From assembly GCA_020081605.1 (NCBI GenBank), contig JAHREC010000013.1:620001-684000 (forward strand): a stretch of 64,000 bases of DNA, written 5' to 3'. This DNA is from Albifimbria verrucaria. Lineage: Eukaryota; Ascomycota; Sordariomycetes; Hypocreales; Stachybotryaceae. Below, piece by piece: positions 11,290 through 24,524 of the stretch. Each line of letters starts with the position of its first letter. Position 1 is the first letter of the stretch. The position numbers and the translations under genes are program-made. Below the pieces are notes generated by a model, which saw only the letters and a list, made by a program, of their open reading frames with translations, was not told the origin of the DNA and ran no database searches.

Positions 11290-13092
11290 GATTTCTTTTT
11301 GCGATTCTCTCTCAATCGTTTGTATTGCTTGCGATCCTTTGAGTGTGTTTTTTATCTTTTTATCTTACTCCTCCTTTCCCCCTCTCATCTTGAGGCACAC
11401 ACCTCTTCAGCTTGGTTTGTTGTTCAGTTGATTTCCCATGTCGCTCCATTAAATACTTCTATAGCTCTACGTCAACCCTTGATATAATATTCTGTCAACG
11501 ACCTATTTTTATTTATTTATTAATCTTTTTTTTCTATTTGAGCCATCCCCAGCTCGGCGCTGCAAAATACCACTCACCCAAGCATCCGTTATTTCAGGGC
11601 CAATCGCGAAAGTATAGTGCAAGTTCAGATAAGTAGAAAATTGGCTGCATTTCACGCACCTATAATGGCACGAAATTCGAGCTTAAAGGTTCTTCGTCAA
11701 TCACTTACCAATGCTGCAATGCACGCGACTACGTCTGAAGGGTACTGAAATATTACAGATGTTCATTTACGTAGAAGTGCCTCGAGTAGAGCTGAATCAC
11801 ACTTGCCAGCATCGCCCAAATCGGTTTATTAATCACTATCAACCTCTTCCGTAACAATCGTGCAAAGGTCGCGACTTATATTTTCTCATTCCATACCCAA
11901 TAAAGCATATGGTGAGCTCATAACTGGTCCTTTGTATGTGATCGCATATGAAAGCCAATGTACCTGGAATGGCTTGAACCGCTATGCTCAATCTACGCTT
12001 GGGCCAGCTGTAAAGCGCATAGCTTATACGGTAGTTCATAGACTATTTATCCACTGCCCAAGTTGACGAGATTACCAAAGGGCCTTGTGCGTAAATTGTA
12101 GAGCATTTCAATTTGGTTTACAATGCACCTTATTGGTTATACTCAGCATCTGCTGAATGTGCTCCTCATCAAAGCAGAATCCGGCTGACCCATCCTGCTT
12201 TGACTGTTTCCAGTAGTCCTTTGATAGTCTCAACTTGACACGGGTACTAGTATATCCCCAAGTGCAAGACTACTAGGGAATTGATTAGTTAGTCAATTCA
12301 ATTCTCTCTCGTATTTGATCCACTAATGTCTCCTTCAACAGGACCTGGTAGGATGAACAAATATGCACACAGCCGTTGATGAACTTCCTGTGTAACTGCA
12401 ATTTTTGAGAAGCTGTCTATGCAAATTCTCTCTTAATCTGCTAGGATCTAGGTGTTACCCCAGAAGCGAGCTTGCTGGCTGAAAACTAAACCAGGGTCGT
12501 GGTTAGTCCTGATAGACATAGATCCATGCCTGGCGTCTTTACCTTGCACCTTACTGTGAAAGAGACATGTTTGTGCATCGTCCTCTTTATGGAATCACGA
12601 TGATACCATAACCCAATTTTCTGGCACAAGCGCTTACCATGGTAGTATCGTCGTGGAGAAACAGGACAGCCACCATTTCCGATTTGTTAGATGGCATTTA
12701 TACTATACTCCACGTAGCAAGCGGTTGGCAAACTCCCCAAGGTGGGACTTGACCCTTTGGCCCGGCCCTATCTATATGCAGAAATGCTGTTCTTCGGGGA
12801 AGTGCAACAAAGATACCGACATCGGTTAATACCCCTGCTAGTTGAGGCGCTTCAGCTAGACCGTGGGCTACGATTGACGCGGCGTATGTGCGCTCTGTTC
12901 CCATGCCATGACCGATTCGTACATTAATCCCATTCAGGCAATGCCTCGCACATCAAGTGGCCGGGGACCCTTATGACCCAATTACGTATCCAGCCCTCCT
13001 CACATTGTTATATATAATCCTGAATCAATGTAGGACTCCGCAGTTTGACGGTTTTCCCAATAAAACGTCTCGTGTAATTTTGACCGTGTACC
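11290..13092. other. intergenic, no gene seen
   Basis: 1.8 kb, moderately AT-rich. Only short unrelated frames on either strand. The last few hundred bases are the promoter of the F-box gene. Confidence 0.5.
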
Positions 13093-14714
13093 ATGCGTGC
13101 GAACCTGGATTCCAACGAGGGTGCGCTGTGTTCCTCTACTCGGCCTGTTCACTTCTGCGACCTCCCCGACGATGTCTTCCAAGTCATTTTGCAGCACCTT
13201 CGTCCTATTGAACCTCTCACCACACGTGAGCTAACCAGCAAGAAACTCGAGATCCAGAAAGAGCATGTGGACTCGCGCTATGCGTTTGCGAGTTTGTCTC
13301 TGGTCTCCCGGCGGATCCGCCCCTTGGCCACCACCTACCTTTACCGATATGCCCTCGTGAGAAGCCCGCGGGAGCTGGTCTTTTCTTTCGCACTATTGCC
13401 TGTGATGCGGCCCTGCGCCATAATGTTCAGTCTTTCGCCTGGGTCGGCGTGTTATCTGCACGCAGCTCAGAAACTTTCCCTCTAATCGGGTGTACGAATA
13501 CGCCTGATCCAGCCATGAGAATACTGGCTGACCTCGACTGGCCCTTGGATGCGAAAGATGTTGAAATTGCTAATTTCATGGGCATCGGTGCCCTCGGCAG
13601 CATGGAGAATTGGAGATTACTTGGCGTAGTGCTAGGTATGATATCAAAAGTCAAGGCACTGTTTCTATCCGTGGACGCGAAAGCCAGCCCTCGCATGGGA
13701 AAGCAATATGACGAGATCGATTCCATATACACACTTTTAGGGCCTTCAGGCTCCCAAGATATCTTCCTTAAACAGTTGAAGACTCTGTTCTTGGAGCTGC
13801 CGTGGTCTACGGTCAGGCACGGGCGGGATATTCAAACAAAGCTCCTGGGGCCTCTCTTCGCCAACTCACGTGCACTACGTCGGATAGAGGTCAAGCGTAT
13901 GACCTACTCCAAGGAAAAGAAATCTGATTCTATGAATATCTGGGAGCTTCCCGTCTATCCAGCGAATGTGAAGGAACTGCTGGTGATAGATACAAAACAA
14001 TGTTTCGAAGGAATGATAGGCCTTGCGGAGCTGTTCCCAAGCCTCGCCTCTCTCGAGCTGGAGTACAATGGAGAGTTTCCGGTGCAGTACCAGCTCGAGA
14101 GAAGGATAGAAAGGTGTTTGTCGCAGCTCTCTGAGTCGCTAGAGACGCTTTTATTAACGACCAACCCAAAGCACATATTTAGCCAGCCCTGGCTGTTCAG
14201 AAGACCGTGCCTTTCAGGATTGCCCGAGCTGGCAAAGCTGAAGCATCTCACGACTGAGGCGGTATGGCTTTTCGGTAGAAACAATATTTTCGATAACCCG
14301 CAGTTACCATATTTGCTTCCAGCATCTCTGGAGACGCTTACGCTTGTTGACTACTGGGGTTCCCAGGCTGGTGTCGAACACTACTACCCTGAATGCTTTG
14401 GCGACATGAGCACGCTCGAATTCTATGATGGAGCTTTTACAGCCGTCCATCAAGTTCACAAATCACGTTTCCCACACCTCAAGTATATCACTCTTGCCCT
14501 ACCAGTATACTACTATCCGCAAATGAATGCTATAGTTGATGCTGGCACAGGAGAGGCTAGGAAAGATGAGAAATGTGTGGGATCAGACGCAGATATAGTG
14601 GCATTCCTGCTCAAGTTTCAGGCGCTTTTTGCAAGCATCGGGGTCCAATTCTCATTGACCATGCCTGAGCGGATTACCAAGGAGGTTCGATCGTCATGGG
14701 CTCGTATCAGATGA
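13093..14714 (+). CDS. F-box protein, fungal, leucine-rich C-terminus
   Basis: About 540 residues in one exon. An F-box-like motif begins near residue 19 (VHFCDLPDDVFQVILQHL) and continues through SLSLVSRRIRPLATTYLYRY. F-boxes bind Skp1 in SCF ubiquitin ligases. The rest is Leu-rich with LRR-like spacing (LKHLTTEAVWLF, SLETLTLVDYWG), plausibly the substrate-recognition part. The frame breaks at about 13381-13384 in a TTTT run, between RSPRELVF and FRTIACDAA. One added T restores a continuous frame to the stop at 14714. The substrate is unknown, and such F-box genes are numerous in filamentous fungi. Confidence 0.78.
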
Positions 14715-15655
14715 GTATTCCTGAACCAACGCCACAAATCAATACTTTCAAGCGCAACGTGCCACGAATTTCACAGCCTTATGAGGAGGAAATGAACACA
14801 ATCATTTCGAAACACGCGGGTATACTACCAGGAATAATATATGTATCATAATCAACCAAGGAGAATTGCCGGGGCGACCCATTTTAACCAGGCCAATAGC
14901 TTATCGGTGTCGGCTGAGTGGTCAGATCCTCCAGTGTAACCTCACGATATATTTGGGAGGGGAAGACGGTCTTTTGGTCGGCATATGCTGGAGCATGGAA
15001 TATACATTCATAATAAGAAACAAAAGGCTCCAAGGCTATAGGATTAAATGCTCCAGGGCTATAGGATTAAATGCTCCTTATCAGTGCAATGTTCTTGGGT
15101 GACAGTGAATGATCGTCGCCCGCAGGATTACGGATTACTAGATATTGGAACCGTGATGAACAGCGGCTGCATGACCGGCTGGAGATAACTGCCGCTGATC
15201 ACCGCACCTATTTGGCCTCCAGCCCGTGGCAAATCTTGAGTAACGGCCTCGTGGCTGCATGAAAACGTGGTACCATCAACACAAAACAGGCCTGGGTTGT
15301 GCACACTATTGCTTAATATGGTCCGGACCCCAACCCTACCGTTACCACGTAACCCGAGAATGCTACGTCGCGTGGTAGTTGGATCCTCTTGCGCCACGGT
15401 TGGTAAAACTGGCCTCTCATCAGGGGTAGGGTCGCGGCGGGAGGGGAGGCTAGTGTATATGATGCGTTGCATTCGCTGACACATGGCTGCGCGGGTGCGG
15501 CATCCTCTACCGCTGTCCAAGGCCGTCCTGCGAGCAGTGAGGAGTTTTCCGGGCCTAAAGTGCGAGGCGTCTCCCAACTCCTTTCTGGCCCATCGACCCG
15601 GAGCCTTGGGACGCAGAGTCAACTGTCTGCAAGATCAAGCAGCCACGAGCCCAAA
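14715..15655. other. intergenic, with a 23-bp tandem duplication
   Basis: No gene supported. A minus-strand open frame at 15128-15622 lacks a convincing start or conserved features. The only structure is the direct repeat at 15027-15077, listed separately. Confidence 0.5.
15027..15077 (+). repeat. two tandem copies of a 23-bp unit
   Basis: Units at 15027-15049 and 15050-15072 (gctccaaggctataggatt.. and gctccagggctataggatt..) differ at one base. The first five bases of a third unit follow at 15073-15077. Confidence 0.85.
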
Positions 15656-16836
15656 ATGACGGTTTCGACGCCTCCACTCCGTGGCTTTGCCATCATCGGT
15701 CCTAGCGGCCTCAGGGCTATTCTGGGGGTATGTTTTACGCTGGCGACGCTCTTCGTTGCCGCCCGGTTGGTCCTGCGCTGGCGCCAGAACCGCAAGTTCA
15801 TGACCGACGACTGCTGGATCCTGCTCGCCTACACGGCGTACTTCATCATGGTGGTGCTGCTGGCGCTGCAGATCGAGCCGCTGTGGGAGGTGCTTTATTT
15901 ATACGACGGCCAGCTGAACCTGCTGGTGAAGGAGACGCCGCCGAAGGCCCGGCGAGTGATCCGCCTGCTGCTGCCGATGCTGTCCATGTTCTGGACCGTG
16001 ATATGGAGCGTCAAGGCGAGTTTCCTGGCGCTTTTCTACCCGCTGGTGAAGATGTTCCGGGTGCAGCGGCCGCTGTGGTATTGCGTGTCAGTGTTTGTCG
16101 TCCTGGCCTACGTGGGTTGCTGGGTATCGAGCGTCTTGTCATGCGAGGAAGCATCGCATTTCTTCACTAGTGAGTGCTACCCTGACCAGGCATGGATATG
16201 GTACTGACTGGTTCCGTAGAGAAATGCACTTGTCTGAACGTTCTGATCAAGCAAGCATACAGCGTCATCTACTCAACAGCAGTCGACGTCGTCACCGACT
16301 TGATGATCATGGCTCTCCCACTGACTATACTGCCATCGCTGCAGTTGGACGCCAGAGACAAGATTGGGCTTGCCGTCGTCTTCAGTCTGGGCCTGCTCAT
16401 TATTGCGACAGCCATCGCCCGCATGACGCAGATTCTGTCCATTGCATACTACCGTGAAGGCGTCGATGTAGACACCGTTTCCCTGTTCGTCTGGACCATC
16501 GTCGAGGCATCCGTCGCTCTGATCGTTGGTTCCCTACCGCCACTCAAGGGGCTGATGGTGCGTGGAGTAAAGAAACATTTGTCAGGCAGGAAGTCGAGTC
16601 GCAAAATGGAGTTGCTTCAAGACGGCTCCTTGTCAGAAAGCTATGCATCCACAGGACCAATGTGGTCCGTTACGACGACCATGTCGGCCCCCATGGAAGA
16701 TATGCATCAAAATAACCAGACACCTGGGCGGATCGTTGTTCGGACAACACTCGAAACGCATGTCGAGAGACACACGAAGCCTCGAAATAGTGACGAGGCG
16801 CCCATGGTTGAGGTATACAGACGCCATATGGTGTGA
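15656..16836 (+). CDS. PTH11-like integral membrane protein (fungal rhodopsin-type domain)
   Basis: 376 residues, two exons, intron 16170-16219 with gtgagt..tag. The ATG at 15656 is chosen because the first membrane segment follows soon after. Several hydrophobic helices are visible (LRAILGVCFTLATLFVAARLVL, CWILLAYTAYFIMVVLLAL, LLLPMLSMFWTVIWSVKASFLALFY, then VVFSLGLLIIATAIA and VWTIVEASVALIVGSLPPL). The FWTVIWSVKASFLALFYPL and AVDVVTDLMIMALPL blocks are typical of the SAT4/PTH11 'fungal rhodopsin domain' family. The hydrophilic C-tail is Ser/Thr-rich. Members are candidate surface receptors. In Magnaporthe, Pth11 senses host surface cues, but most paralogs are uncharacterised. No frame breaks. 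Confidence 0.88.
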
Positions 16837-17223
16837 AACAGCAAGTCTGTTTTGGATGACAGATATACGAGTCAAATGACTCGAATACCCCTGCTGTTTG
16901 GATTCGAAATTGCAACGAAATGAGGAGTTCTTTGGAGCACATATAAAGAGATACCATACGAGGTCAGGTTCGGCGCGGTGCTTGAGCGACTGGTATTATC
17001 CACAAGCGACGATGCGTGTCAGGGTTCCTTGATTGTTGGACCGGCATCCAACTATGTAGTAAATAGGATTTCTGTATATAAATGATAGACAATACATGCT
17101 TGTGTCAAGTTGTCAAATGCGCATTCTAGTTAGCCATCCCAGCGGGTGATATCTTCGTACAAATACATGACCGTCAACGCCCCTCGCAAAACAAAGGCTC
17201 ACAACTGGCGGGTGCGAACCAGG
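16837..17223. other. convergent 3' regions
   Basis: About 390 nt between two facing stop codons. Nothing beyond presumptive 3' UTRs is seen. Confidence 0.5.
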
Positions 17224-18125
17224 CTACGCGCCTACGGAAAATCCAAATGAGCCGTCAAACACGTCGAGCTTCTTCATGTCGGATTGGCCTCCGCGGAGGG
17301 CCAGGAGCACGTCCATGGCGGGGACCTTGTTGGCCGGGTAGAACAGCAGGAGGTTCTCCATGTCCTCGTCGGTGAGGTCGCAGAGCTCGTCCCATTTGTA
17401 GCTGTCGCTGACCTTGGACATCCTGTGGGAAGAATTGTTAACGCTGATATTTGGGAGGGTCACAAGCTTAGACTCACCATCGCATCCGCTTGGGGCTGTC
17501 CTCCGGGTTCGGAGCGACCTTCCGCAGCCTGCTCCTCAGCTCACCGATAGACTCGATGGCGTTTCCGGCGTTCTTGGGAAGCTGCGCAGCGATGAACTTG
17601 CGGATGGCGGCGGCCAGGCGCGGGCCACGGCCGTTGGTGCTGACCATGATCTGTAGCGGTCCATCGCGGTGGACGCTGCCAAAGTAGAAGTCGCACTCGG
17701 GGGCACATCGGCGATGTTGGCGGGGATCTTCTTCTCCTTGCACAGCTTCCAGATGGCCGTGGAGGCGTCGGGGTCGTCAATGGCCACCATGACCATGTCT
17801 GCGCCGTCGAGATCGGCCGGCTCGAAGACGCGGTCGACGTGGGTGACCTGGTTCTGGGCGACGCGGTATGCGGTTTCGTCGTTGAGGCCCGACTTGGGGC
17901 AGACGACGGTGACCTTGGCATCGGCATTGAGGCAGTTGAGGATTCTACCTGAAGCTACCTGTGACGGGGTATTAGCTCAGCTCAGCTCAGCTGCGTCGTG
18001 AACAACGAGGCCTTAGGGAATATGCTGACCTCACCACCGCCCACAATGAGGACCTTCTTGTCCTTGACCTGCCAGGCGAGGATGAGGCTGCCGCCGGGCT
18101 GGACGGGAGGAAAGGTCTTTGCCAT
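17224..18125 (-). CDS. met8: Met8-like siroheme synthase (precorrin-2 dehydrogenase / ferrochelatase)
   Basis: 258 residues, close to the 274 of yeast Met8p. Three exons: 18125-18030, 17958-17478, 17422-17224. It oxidises precorrin-2 to sirohydrochlorin and inserts iron, giving siroheme for sulfite and nitrite reductase. The NAD-binding loop is KVLIVGGGEVASGRI near residue 25. DMVMVAIDDPDAS and KIPANIADVPPECDFYFGS match the family core, and VSTNGRGPRLAAAIRKFI the dimer domain. One frame break lies at about 17699-17703 in a GGGGG run (plus strand), inside the conserved DVPPECDF segment. Adding one base restores it. The first intron contains four AGCTG units. Divergent from the Vac1 gene across an 814-nt spacer. 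Confidence 0.9.
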
Positions 18126-18939
18126 GGTGTCGTCGGGTGAATATGACGTGTACCAGAAGCTCCTGGAGCGAAGCAAAGGCGTCGCAGTTCAGGCCAGTCG
18201 GTGATGGTGGTCATGAGCTGGGAGACTTTTTGCGTCCGATCCGAGGCCCGAATGTCTGGGGTAGCGATAAGATAAAAAGCGAGTGACTGATAAGGTTGGA
18301 GATAAGCAGCCGTGCCGTGTGTGCTTGGTCGCGTGCGGTCAGTGGTTGGTGGTCAATGGTCAGTGATCAGTGATCAGTGGTCGATGCTGGATGGACACCA
18401 CTAATTGCAGCACTAACCCAACACCAAGATTAGGCGGCGCCTCAGGTGGTGAATCCGGCAACCGCTTGCGGGCTCCCGGCGCTGTAGCTTTGCGCTCAGC
18501 TCAGCGGAGCAAGGTTACGGTACTGCCTGCACAGTTGGCGGCGGCTGGCGGGTGCTATTTTCAGGATGCTGCAGTACATGGTTGGGCGTCCTTCCAGGGC
18601 TCGCCGGCCACCTGGTGGGGATGTCACCCTCTATGACGACGCACCGGTTCGCAGCCGCTTGGCCGCTAAGCCCGATGCGACAGGCGGGCAGTACCTGTGC
18701 TCCAGCACTCATGACCTGCTGTTGGCGAGTACCTGACCTGCACGAGGTACATCTGTACTCGCTACTTGCTCCATGTCTCATCCATCCTTGTCTGGGATCC
18801 AACTTGCACCTTCAACTGTCAGTGCAGCACCTCGAGGGGCGCAGCTCGACCAACTCCGGTCGTCTCGTCAATTCGAGAGAGCCGCCACCACACTTTTTCT
18901 TCTTTTCCTCTACACAAACTTCTTCCTCTATTTCCCACC
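18126..18939. other. divergent promoter region between met8 and vac1
   Basis: About 810 nt. Tandem CAGTGAT/GGTCAGTG motifs lie at about 18338-18380. A pyrimidine-rich tract (ctttttcttcttttcctc) precedes the Vac1 ATG, a common fungal transcription-start feature. No gene seen. Confidence 0.5.
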
Positions 18940-21104
18940 ATGTCAGGACGCAAGCTGGGCGGCGGCCGCATCCTGGCAGTGGGAAGGGCCTCGCTCCTCC
19001 AACCCCTCCGACCGCCCCTCGATCCGCCAGTCCCTTTGCGCCCTCCGAGAGCACCGTCTCCTTCGCCTCGGGTTCGACCTCGCCGCCCATCAGTGGGAGC
19101 TTGCCCAGCCTCGGCCAGGACCTGGGAGCCAGCATCAGCGTCGGCGTCCAGGCCAAGGGGTCGCCCGCAGACGCCACCCAGTTGATATGTCCAATATGTA
19201 GCGAGGAGATGGTGAGACCGAGCCTCCAACACTAGGCTGCCGCTTGGCTAACCGCCCCTTTCTCTACAGGTCACGCTCCTCCAGTTGAACAGACACATCG
19301 ACGACACTCACCAGGAGCTTCCCGAGGAGGCCCAGGATCAGGTCAAGTCCTGGTTCGACAAGCAGGTTCTCAAGGCCAAGCGCTTCCAACCCCTCTCCTT
19401 GCTCAACCAGAAACTGCGCGGCCTCGAAGTATTTGAATCCAACGAATCGGGCCCTATCCCAGTGCCCACCGTCGCGGCTGGCAAACTCCCCATCGACAGC
19501 CCGATCGACCCGGACGAGGTCATCACGCGAAGCCACTGGCAGCGAACCACGAGCCATGACCTATGCACCGATCCCGCTTGCGGGAAGAACCTAAATCCCA
19601 TAAATGGAAGCATCAATTGCAGAAAGTGTGGAAGGCTGTTCTGCGAGGAACACACCATGTATCAGATGAAGCTGAGCCGGAGCGCAAACCACGAGCCTGT
19701 TAGGGGCTACTGGGCCAGAGTATGCGAAACGTGTTACAAGTCCAGGGACGGCTACAACGACCACAACGGGACACTGGTCGACCACACGGCCAGCTTCGTG
19801 GAGATGAGAAAGAAGAGGGTAGAGCGACAAAACCTGGAAATCTCCCGCCTGGAGAAGCGTCTGACCAAGCTCACGCGATTGCTGGCCAATCCTCCCGATC
19901 CATCCGCCACATCCAACGGCTCGCTGCTAAACCCCGTATCGAGCCTCACAGGGCAAAAGAATGCTAGGAAATTGATTGAGCAATCGGTCGTGACTTGGGA
20001 GGACGACAATGCCGTCTCAAAGTGCCCCTTTGCCAACAGGAGTTCGGGTCATGGACGTTTAGAAGACACCACTGCCGAATCTGCGGGCGTGTCGTCTGCG
20101 CAGACCTTCAGACGGCGTGCTCAACTGAAGTGCCTTTGACGGTTGCTAATCGTGGGTATTCATACTCCTGGACAACAGTTTGCAAGTACTGACTCTTCTT
20201 TCCTAGCCACCCTTCCCGCGACCGAGAAACCACCCACCGTAGCGTCGTCAGGCCAGCTCAGCATCGACGTTCGCATGTGTCGCGAGTGCAAGCACACCAT
20301 CTTCTCCAGCCGCGACTTCCACGCCTCCCTACTACACAAACCACCCGACCAGCGAGCATATGAGACGCTCTGCCAGTTCGAACGCGGCATCCGTCAGCTG
20401 CTGCCCTCCTTCCACCGCGTCCTACTTGCCCTCCAGCCCGAAAAGTCCGAAACGGGCGAGGTCGACCTGTCCCGTCCTCCGCCCTCTCATGCGCAGATTC
20501 AAGAGGCCGCCAAGATTCGCAAGCGTCTCGTCGATAGCTTTGCCAAGTACGGCGCGGCGGCTAAGCGCCTGCGCGACTTGCCCAGCTCGAGCAAGACGCA
20601 GCAAAGGCTGCAGATGGCGGTGTACACTTATGCCAGCAGCTTCCTGCACACCAACATGCTGCCCCTGAAGAGTCTTCCGCATCTCCTCCGCACACGCTCC
20701 GCGCCGCAATCCTCTTCATCTCGTTTCCTTCCTCACCCTCTCAACCACTCCTCCACGTCCAGCAGTCTCCTGCGCCATTCCGAACTCGCCGAGTCATCCC
20801 CTCCACTACGCCCGTTGCCGACGATGCCCGTAGTACCGCTAGCAGTGCCGTAGTTAGCCAGCTCGAAACTGAGGAGAAGGACCTGCGCGAACGGCTCGTC
20901 GTGCTCGAAGAACAGCGCTTTGTGGTAGGCAACATGCTTCGCGCGGCAACCACAGCGCGCCGTTTCGAAGAGGTGACCGCCCTCTCGGGAAACGTCGACG
21001 AGCTAGACGCCGAAATCGCAGCACTGCAGAGCAAAGTGCGTGCAGTAGAAGAGCGCTGGGAGGGTGTATACCGAGATGGCGGGGCCGTTGCCTCGCCGCG
21101 GTAA
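18940..21104 (+). CDS. vac1: Vac1/Pep7 (rabenosyn-like) FYVE endosomal tethering protein
   Basis: About 684 residues, exons 18940-19211, 19270-20151, 20207-21104. An N-terminal C2H2 finger (LICPICSEEMVTLLQLNRHIDDTH) is followed by a FYVE-like finger (CGKNLNPINGSINCRKCGRLFCEEH..VCETCYKSR) and a second FYVE domain carrying the RRHHCRICGRVVC phosphoinositide-binding signature. A C-terminal coiled coil matches the Rab-binding region of rabenosyn. This order fits yeast Vac1p/Pep7p, which binds PI3P and Rab5-type Vps21 and helps Vps45-Pep12 fusion in Golgi-to-endosome traffic. Three one-base breaks (about 18975, 20029-20031 within the second FYVE, 20705-20725) are each repaired by one base, and all exon phases then close. 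Start context is ccaccATG. Confidence 0.9.
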
Positions 21105-21968
21105 CGTCCCCATCACCCTCGTCCTTTTTCTTTTTTCTTTATAACTATGCTTTTTCCTTTCATGCATTCTTTTCGTGGGGAAAACCCGGCTGGTTTCTTA
21201 CTCCATTATTTCCTGGGACGGCGATAGCATTGCATGGAGCTTAGGAGTTTGGACTTTTTATTGTTTGACCATTTTAAAGAGGTGGATGGGATGGATCATT
21301 TTAGCATGGGAGCATAGATTACCAGACTTCTGTCTACTAGGTAGTTCAGAGTTGAGAACGTGAATGAAGAATTAAGTACATTATTACATATCCCACACGT
21401 CTGGCTGGTTCTAGAGCGTCTTTGCATATTCCTCTACGGTGGTGTAGTCCATGCGTCGTAGCGGTAGCATTGCCGTGGGACTACAGGCATGAAACATCAC
21501 CAAGATACAGTTCCTATAGCAGAACATTTTTCAATTGAAAGAAAGCTGTATCCCATGGACTTGAACAACCACAAGAGAAGCTGTGGGTATCTACCACAAC
21601 AGACATCGTACCAGTGCCGCCCTACACGTAGCAGACACCATGAACATGACCAGAATCCTCATGAAACCCCCTTTCCCGTAAACGCCGTGTCCTCTTAGGA
21701 AAAAACCTCCAGACATGATTGTATGCTAGAAACAACCGCATGGCGTGATGCAGATATGGAATAAAAGAAACAAAAATGGATGTCGTATATGTACAGGACT
21801 TCTGGACATTTGCTCCAAACGCCGTTGGAAGTATGTGCGGGTAAACCAGATGTGGGAATCATTGAATGCTGATTTGACAGCGGAATCATGAACAGACCAA
21901 GCGCGAATGTAAAACAGCTGGTCGTAAACGCAAGAGAAGAAGAAGGGGCGAGACCTGGAGCATCACCA
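21105..21968. other. convergent 3' regions
   Basis: About 860 nt between facing stops of vac1 and mbp1, AT-rich. No gene supported. Confidence 0.5.
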
Positions 21969-24524
21969 CTAGTGCACCACGCCCTCGACACCGCCTAGGA
22001 ATCTCCTTACTCGTCCAATCTCGAGCTCCTCGCGCTCGCTCTCGACGGCTTTGAGCAACCCATCGATGACGGCATCTACGTCCGTCTCTTGCACGCCTGT
22101 GCATAGCGCCACGATGCGACGGTACTTGATCTCGACTTCTTGGCTCCTGCCCTTGAGAGCCTGCACCATCTTGCGAGTAGCATCGCGGCGACCTTCAACA
22201 GCACGGACGCGAGCTTTGAGAATGGCTGTGGAGGGAAGAAGCCCACCGTCGCTGCCAAAGCCACCAGCGGAGGCATCGTCGGCGGCTTCAAGCATGGCTG
22301 AAAGCTCAGTTTCCCACGATGACGAAGGGTTTGGCTGAGCCGAGCGAGCCTGCTCCTTCATAAGGCTATGCTGCTCCTCCTCTCGGGCGTGAGCCAGGTT
22401 GGCCACTTTCTGGCGGGCAAGCTGCTGCTTCTTGAGCGTGGCAGTAAGGTGCTCCAGATTCTTGCGCGCATCTCCGAGCTGTGTCGAAGTGGTTCGGAGT
22501 GAAGCATGGAGCGCGTCTAGTGAGGCTTGCTTAGCCTTCATCTCTTGCTGGAAGGCTGACCCAGTTTCGCTCAGTAGATGAGTAATTGCTAATACGGTCA
22601 GTGTGCTGTCTAAGATATACGATGGAAGGAACAAAACTTACAGGCGATAATCTCATCGCTGCTTTCACGAGTCCGTTGACTTGATCCTGAAGCAGACTTC
22701 TTCTCGATAGCTGTCTCGCCGTTTGTCTTTTCGTCGACACTTTCTCCACCGATTCCAAAGTCCATAGGTCGAAGACCAACACGGTTTGCAATGTTGGGGT
22801 CGGCACCAACCTCCAAAAGCTGGGAGATTATGCTACGATTTCCTATCCTTGCGGCAATGTTGAGCGCCGTGTCTCCCGAGCTGTCCTGGGCGTTGACAAT
22901 TTCACACATGAATCGAGCGATTCCCATTTTGGGTGCCTGAGACTGTGACCCATTGGGCGCTGCGCCGTTTGTCTGGGCGTTTTGACTGCTTGGGACGCTT
23001 CCTTGTCGTACAACCCATTCCAGAAGACTCTCGAGGTAGTAACGGCTCGCAGCGTTACGGCCCTTGACGGCACTGGTGACGGCGATGTGATGAAGAACGG
23101 TCCTACCCTTGTGATCGCGGGCCTCAATAGTACTGCCGAGGACTTCCAGAAGGTCGGGGAAAGAGCCGTGGTCCATAGAGTTGGTGACGAGACAAGCGCG
23201 CATCAAAGCTGTCTCACCAGATGAGTTGACTCGGTAAGGTGATGCGCCGAAAGCGATGAGGGCGCGGAGGAGGGGCATGCGAGCCAAGGTGGCAGCCCAA
23301 TGGAGGGCCGTGTGGCTTTGCGGGTCGATGGGCATGTCGAGTTCCAGCGGCGTAAAGGTGCGCAGCATATTGTGCTTTGAAGTATCGGTGGCGCTAGAGT
23401 CCATGAACAATCCCATGAGCATGCTTCGCTTCATCTCCACATCGGGAGACATTTCGAAAGGCAGAGGAGGCAGAGGGCCTGCGCCGTCTTCGGGGCCATC
23501 ACGATCATTGATGGAGCCCTGGTTGTAAATGAAGGACTCGTTGGGCTCGGTCGGCGAACCTGGGAAAGCGGTAGCGTACATGTCGACACTCTGGCTGTAG
23601 CCGCCGAAGCTATCAGCGGGCGTCATGGTAACGCGCTGGCGCTTTCGAGGTGGTTCGGTTTCCATGGAGGCGGAGGGCACGGCGGGCTGCTGCGATTGTG
23701 ACTGCTGCTGCGATCCCTGAGTAGAGTAGGCTGAGTCAAGCTGCTGGCCGTAGTCTGAGGCGTAGCTTTGCTGAGAGTTACCGGGAAGTCGTCTCCGTTT
23801 TGCATTGAGGGCTGGCGGCTGAAGCTGGGAGCACGAGTCGGTCCGTTGCGGCTTCGTGGGCCGGGAGAGTCGAAGCGAGCCTTGCTGATGGCAGCGACGG
23901 CGTGTGATGCGGTGCTGGAAATGTTCTTGAAGAAGGTGCCGGAGAGTCCGTTGGGACGACCGTCGGTACTGGAGTTGTACATGCGCTTTCTTTGAGCGGC
24001 CATGGCCTGCTCCTTGGTGGGAGTGTTGAAGTCGCCGCGGCCGGCGACACCACCATCCTGGCCCATGTCATATGTGAGCAAGGGACGGAGAGCCTCCTCG
24101 ACACCATATTGCCGGCAGACTTCGACGCCGCGCTCGAACTTTATCCAAGTGCCTTGATACTTGCCGTAGCCACCTTGGACCTTTTCGTGCTCTCCGATTT
24201 GGATCTCTTTTTCTAGAATTTTTGTGCGCTTGCCCTTTTCGACGCCGGCGACTTTGAGGATCTGAGTTGCGTTGAGCCAGGAGTCGTGACGACGGCGCAT
24301 GACGGCGACGTTGTTGACCTCCATCTCGTAGACATCGACACCGGAGTAGGAGGCCTTTGAGCGAAAAGGTCAGCCGGGCACTCAAACGAGTAATCAGAGA
24401 GAGGGAGAGAGGGCACACATACCGAGTAGATTTGGGGGCCATCCGGGGCATTGTAATCTGGGTGAAAGGAAGCGGAGAGCTGGGATTGCTGGCTCATGGT
24501 GAAGGATTGCGATGCCGAGGGCAT
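21969..24524 (-). CDS. mbp1: APSES transcription factor Mbp1/Res-type (MBF complex)
   Basis: About 811 residues, three exons (introns 24355-24422 and 22589-22641). An N-terminal APSES/KilA-N DNA-binding domain spans roughly residues 40-140, with RRRHDSWLNATQILKVAGV and GGYGKYQGTWIKFERG. A Ser/Gln-rich linker follows, then PPRKRQRVTM (likely nuclear localisation signal). Ankyrin repeats follow (SHTALHWAATLARMPLLRAL, GETALMRACL, GDTALNIAARIGNRSIISQL), and a C-terminal coiled coil. This architecture is Mbp1/Swi4/Res: binding MluI-box (ACGCGT-like) promoters and driving G1/S genes together with Swi6. One break at about 23780, between DDFP and the Gln-rich linker, needs one added base. The ATG at 24524 is chosen. 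MSQQSQ at about 24497 is an alternative. Confidence 0.92.

Noticed and set aside
15128..15622. 164-codon minus-strand frame
   Set aside because: Arg/Pro-rich, no good start, overlaps the likely promoter of the PTH11-like gene.
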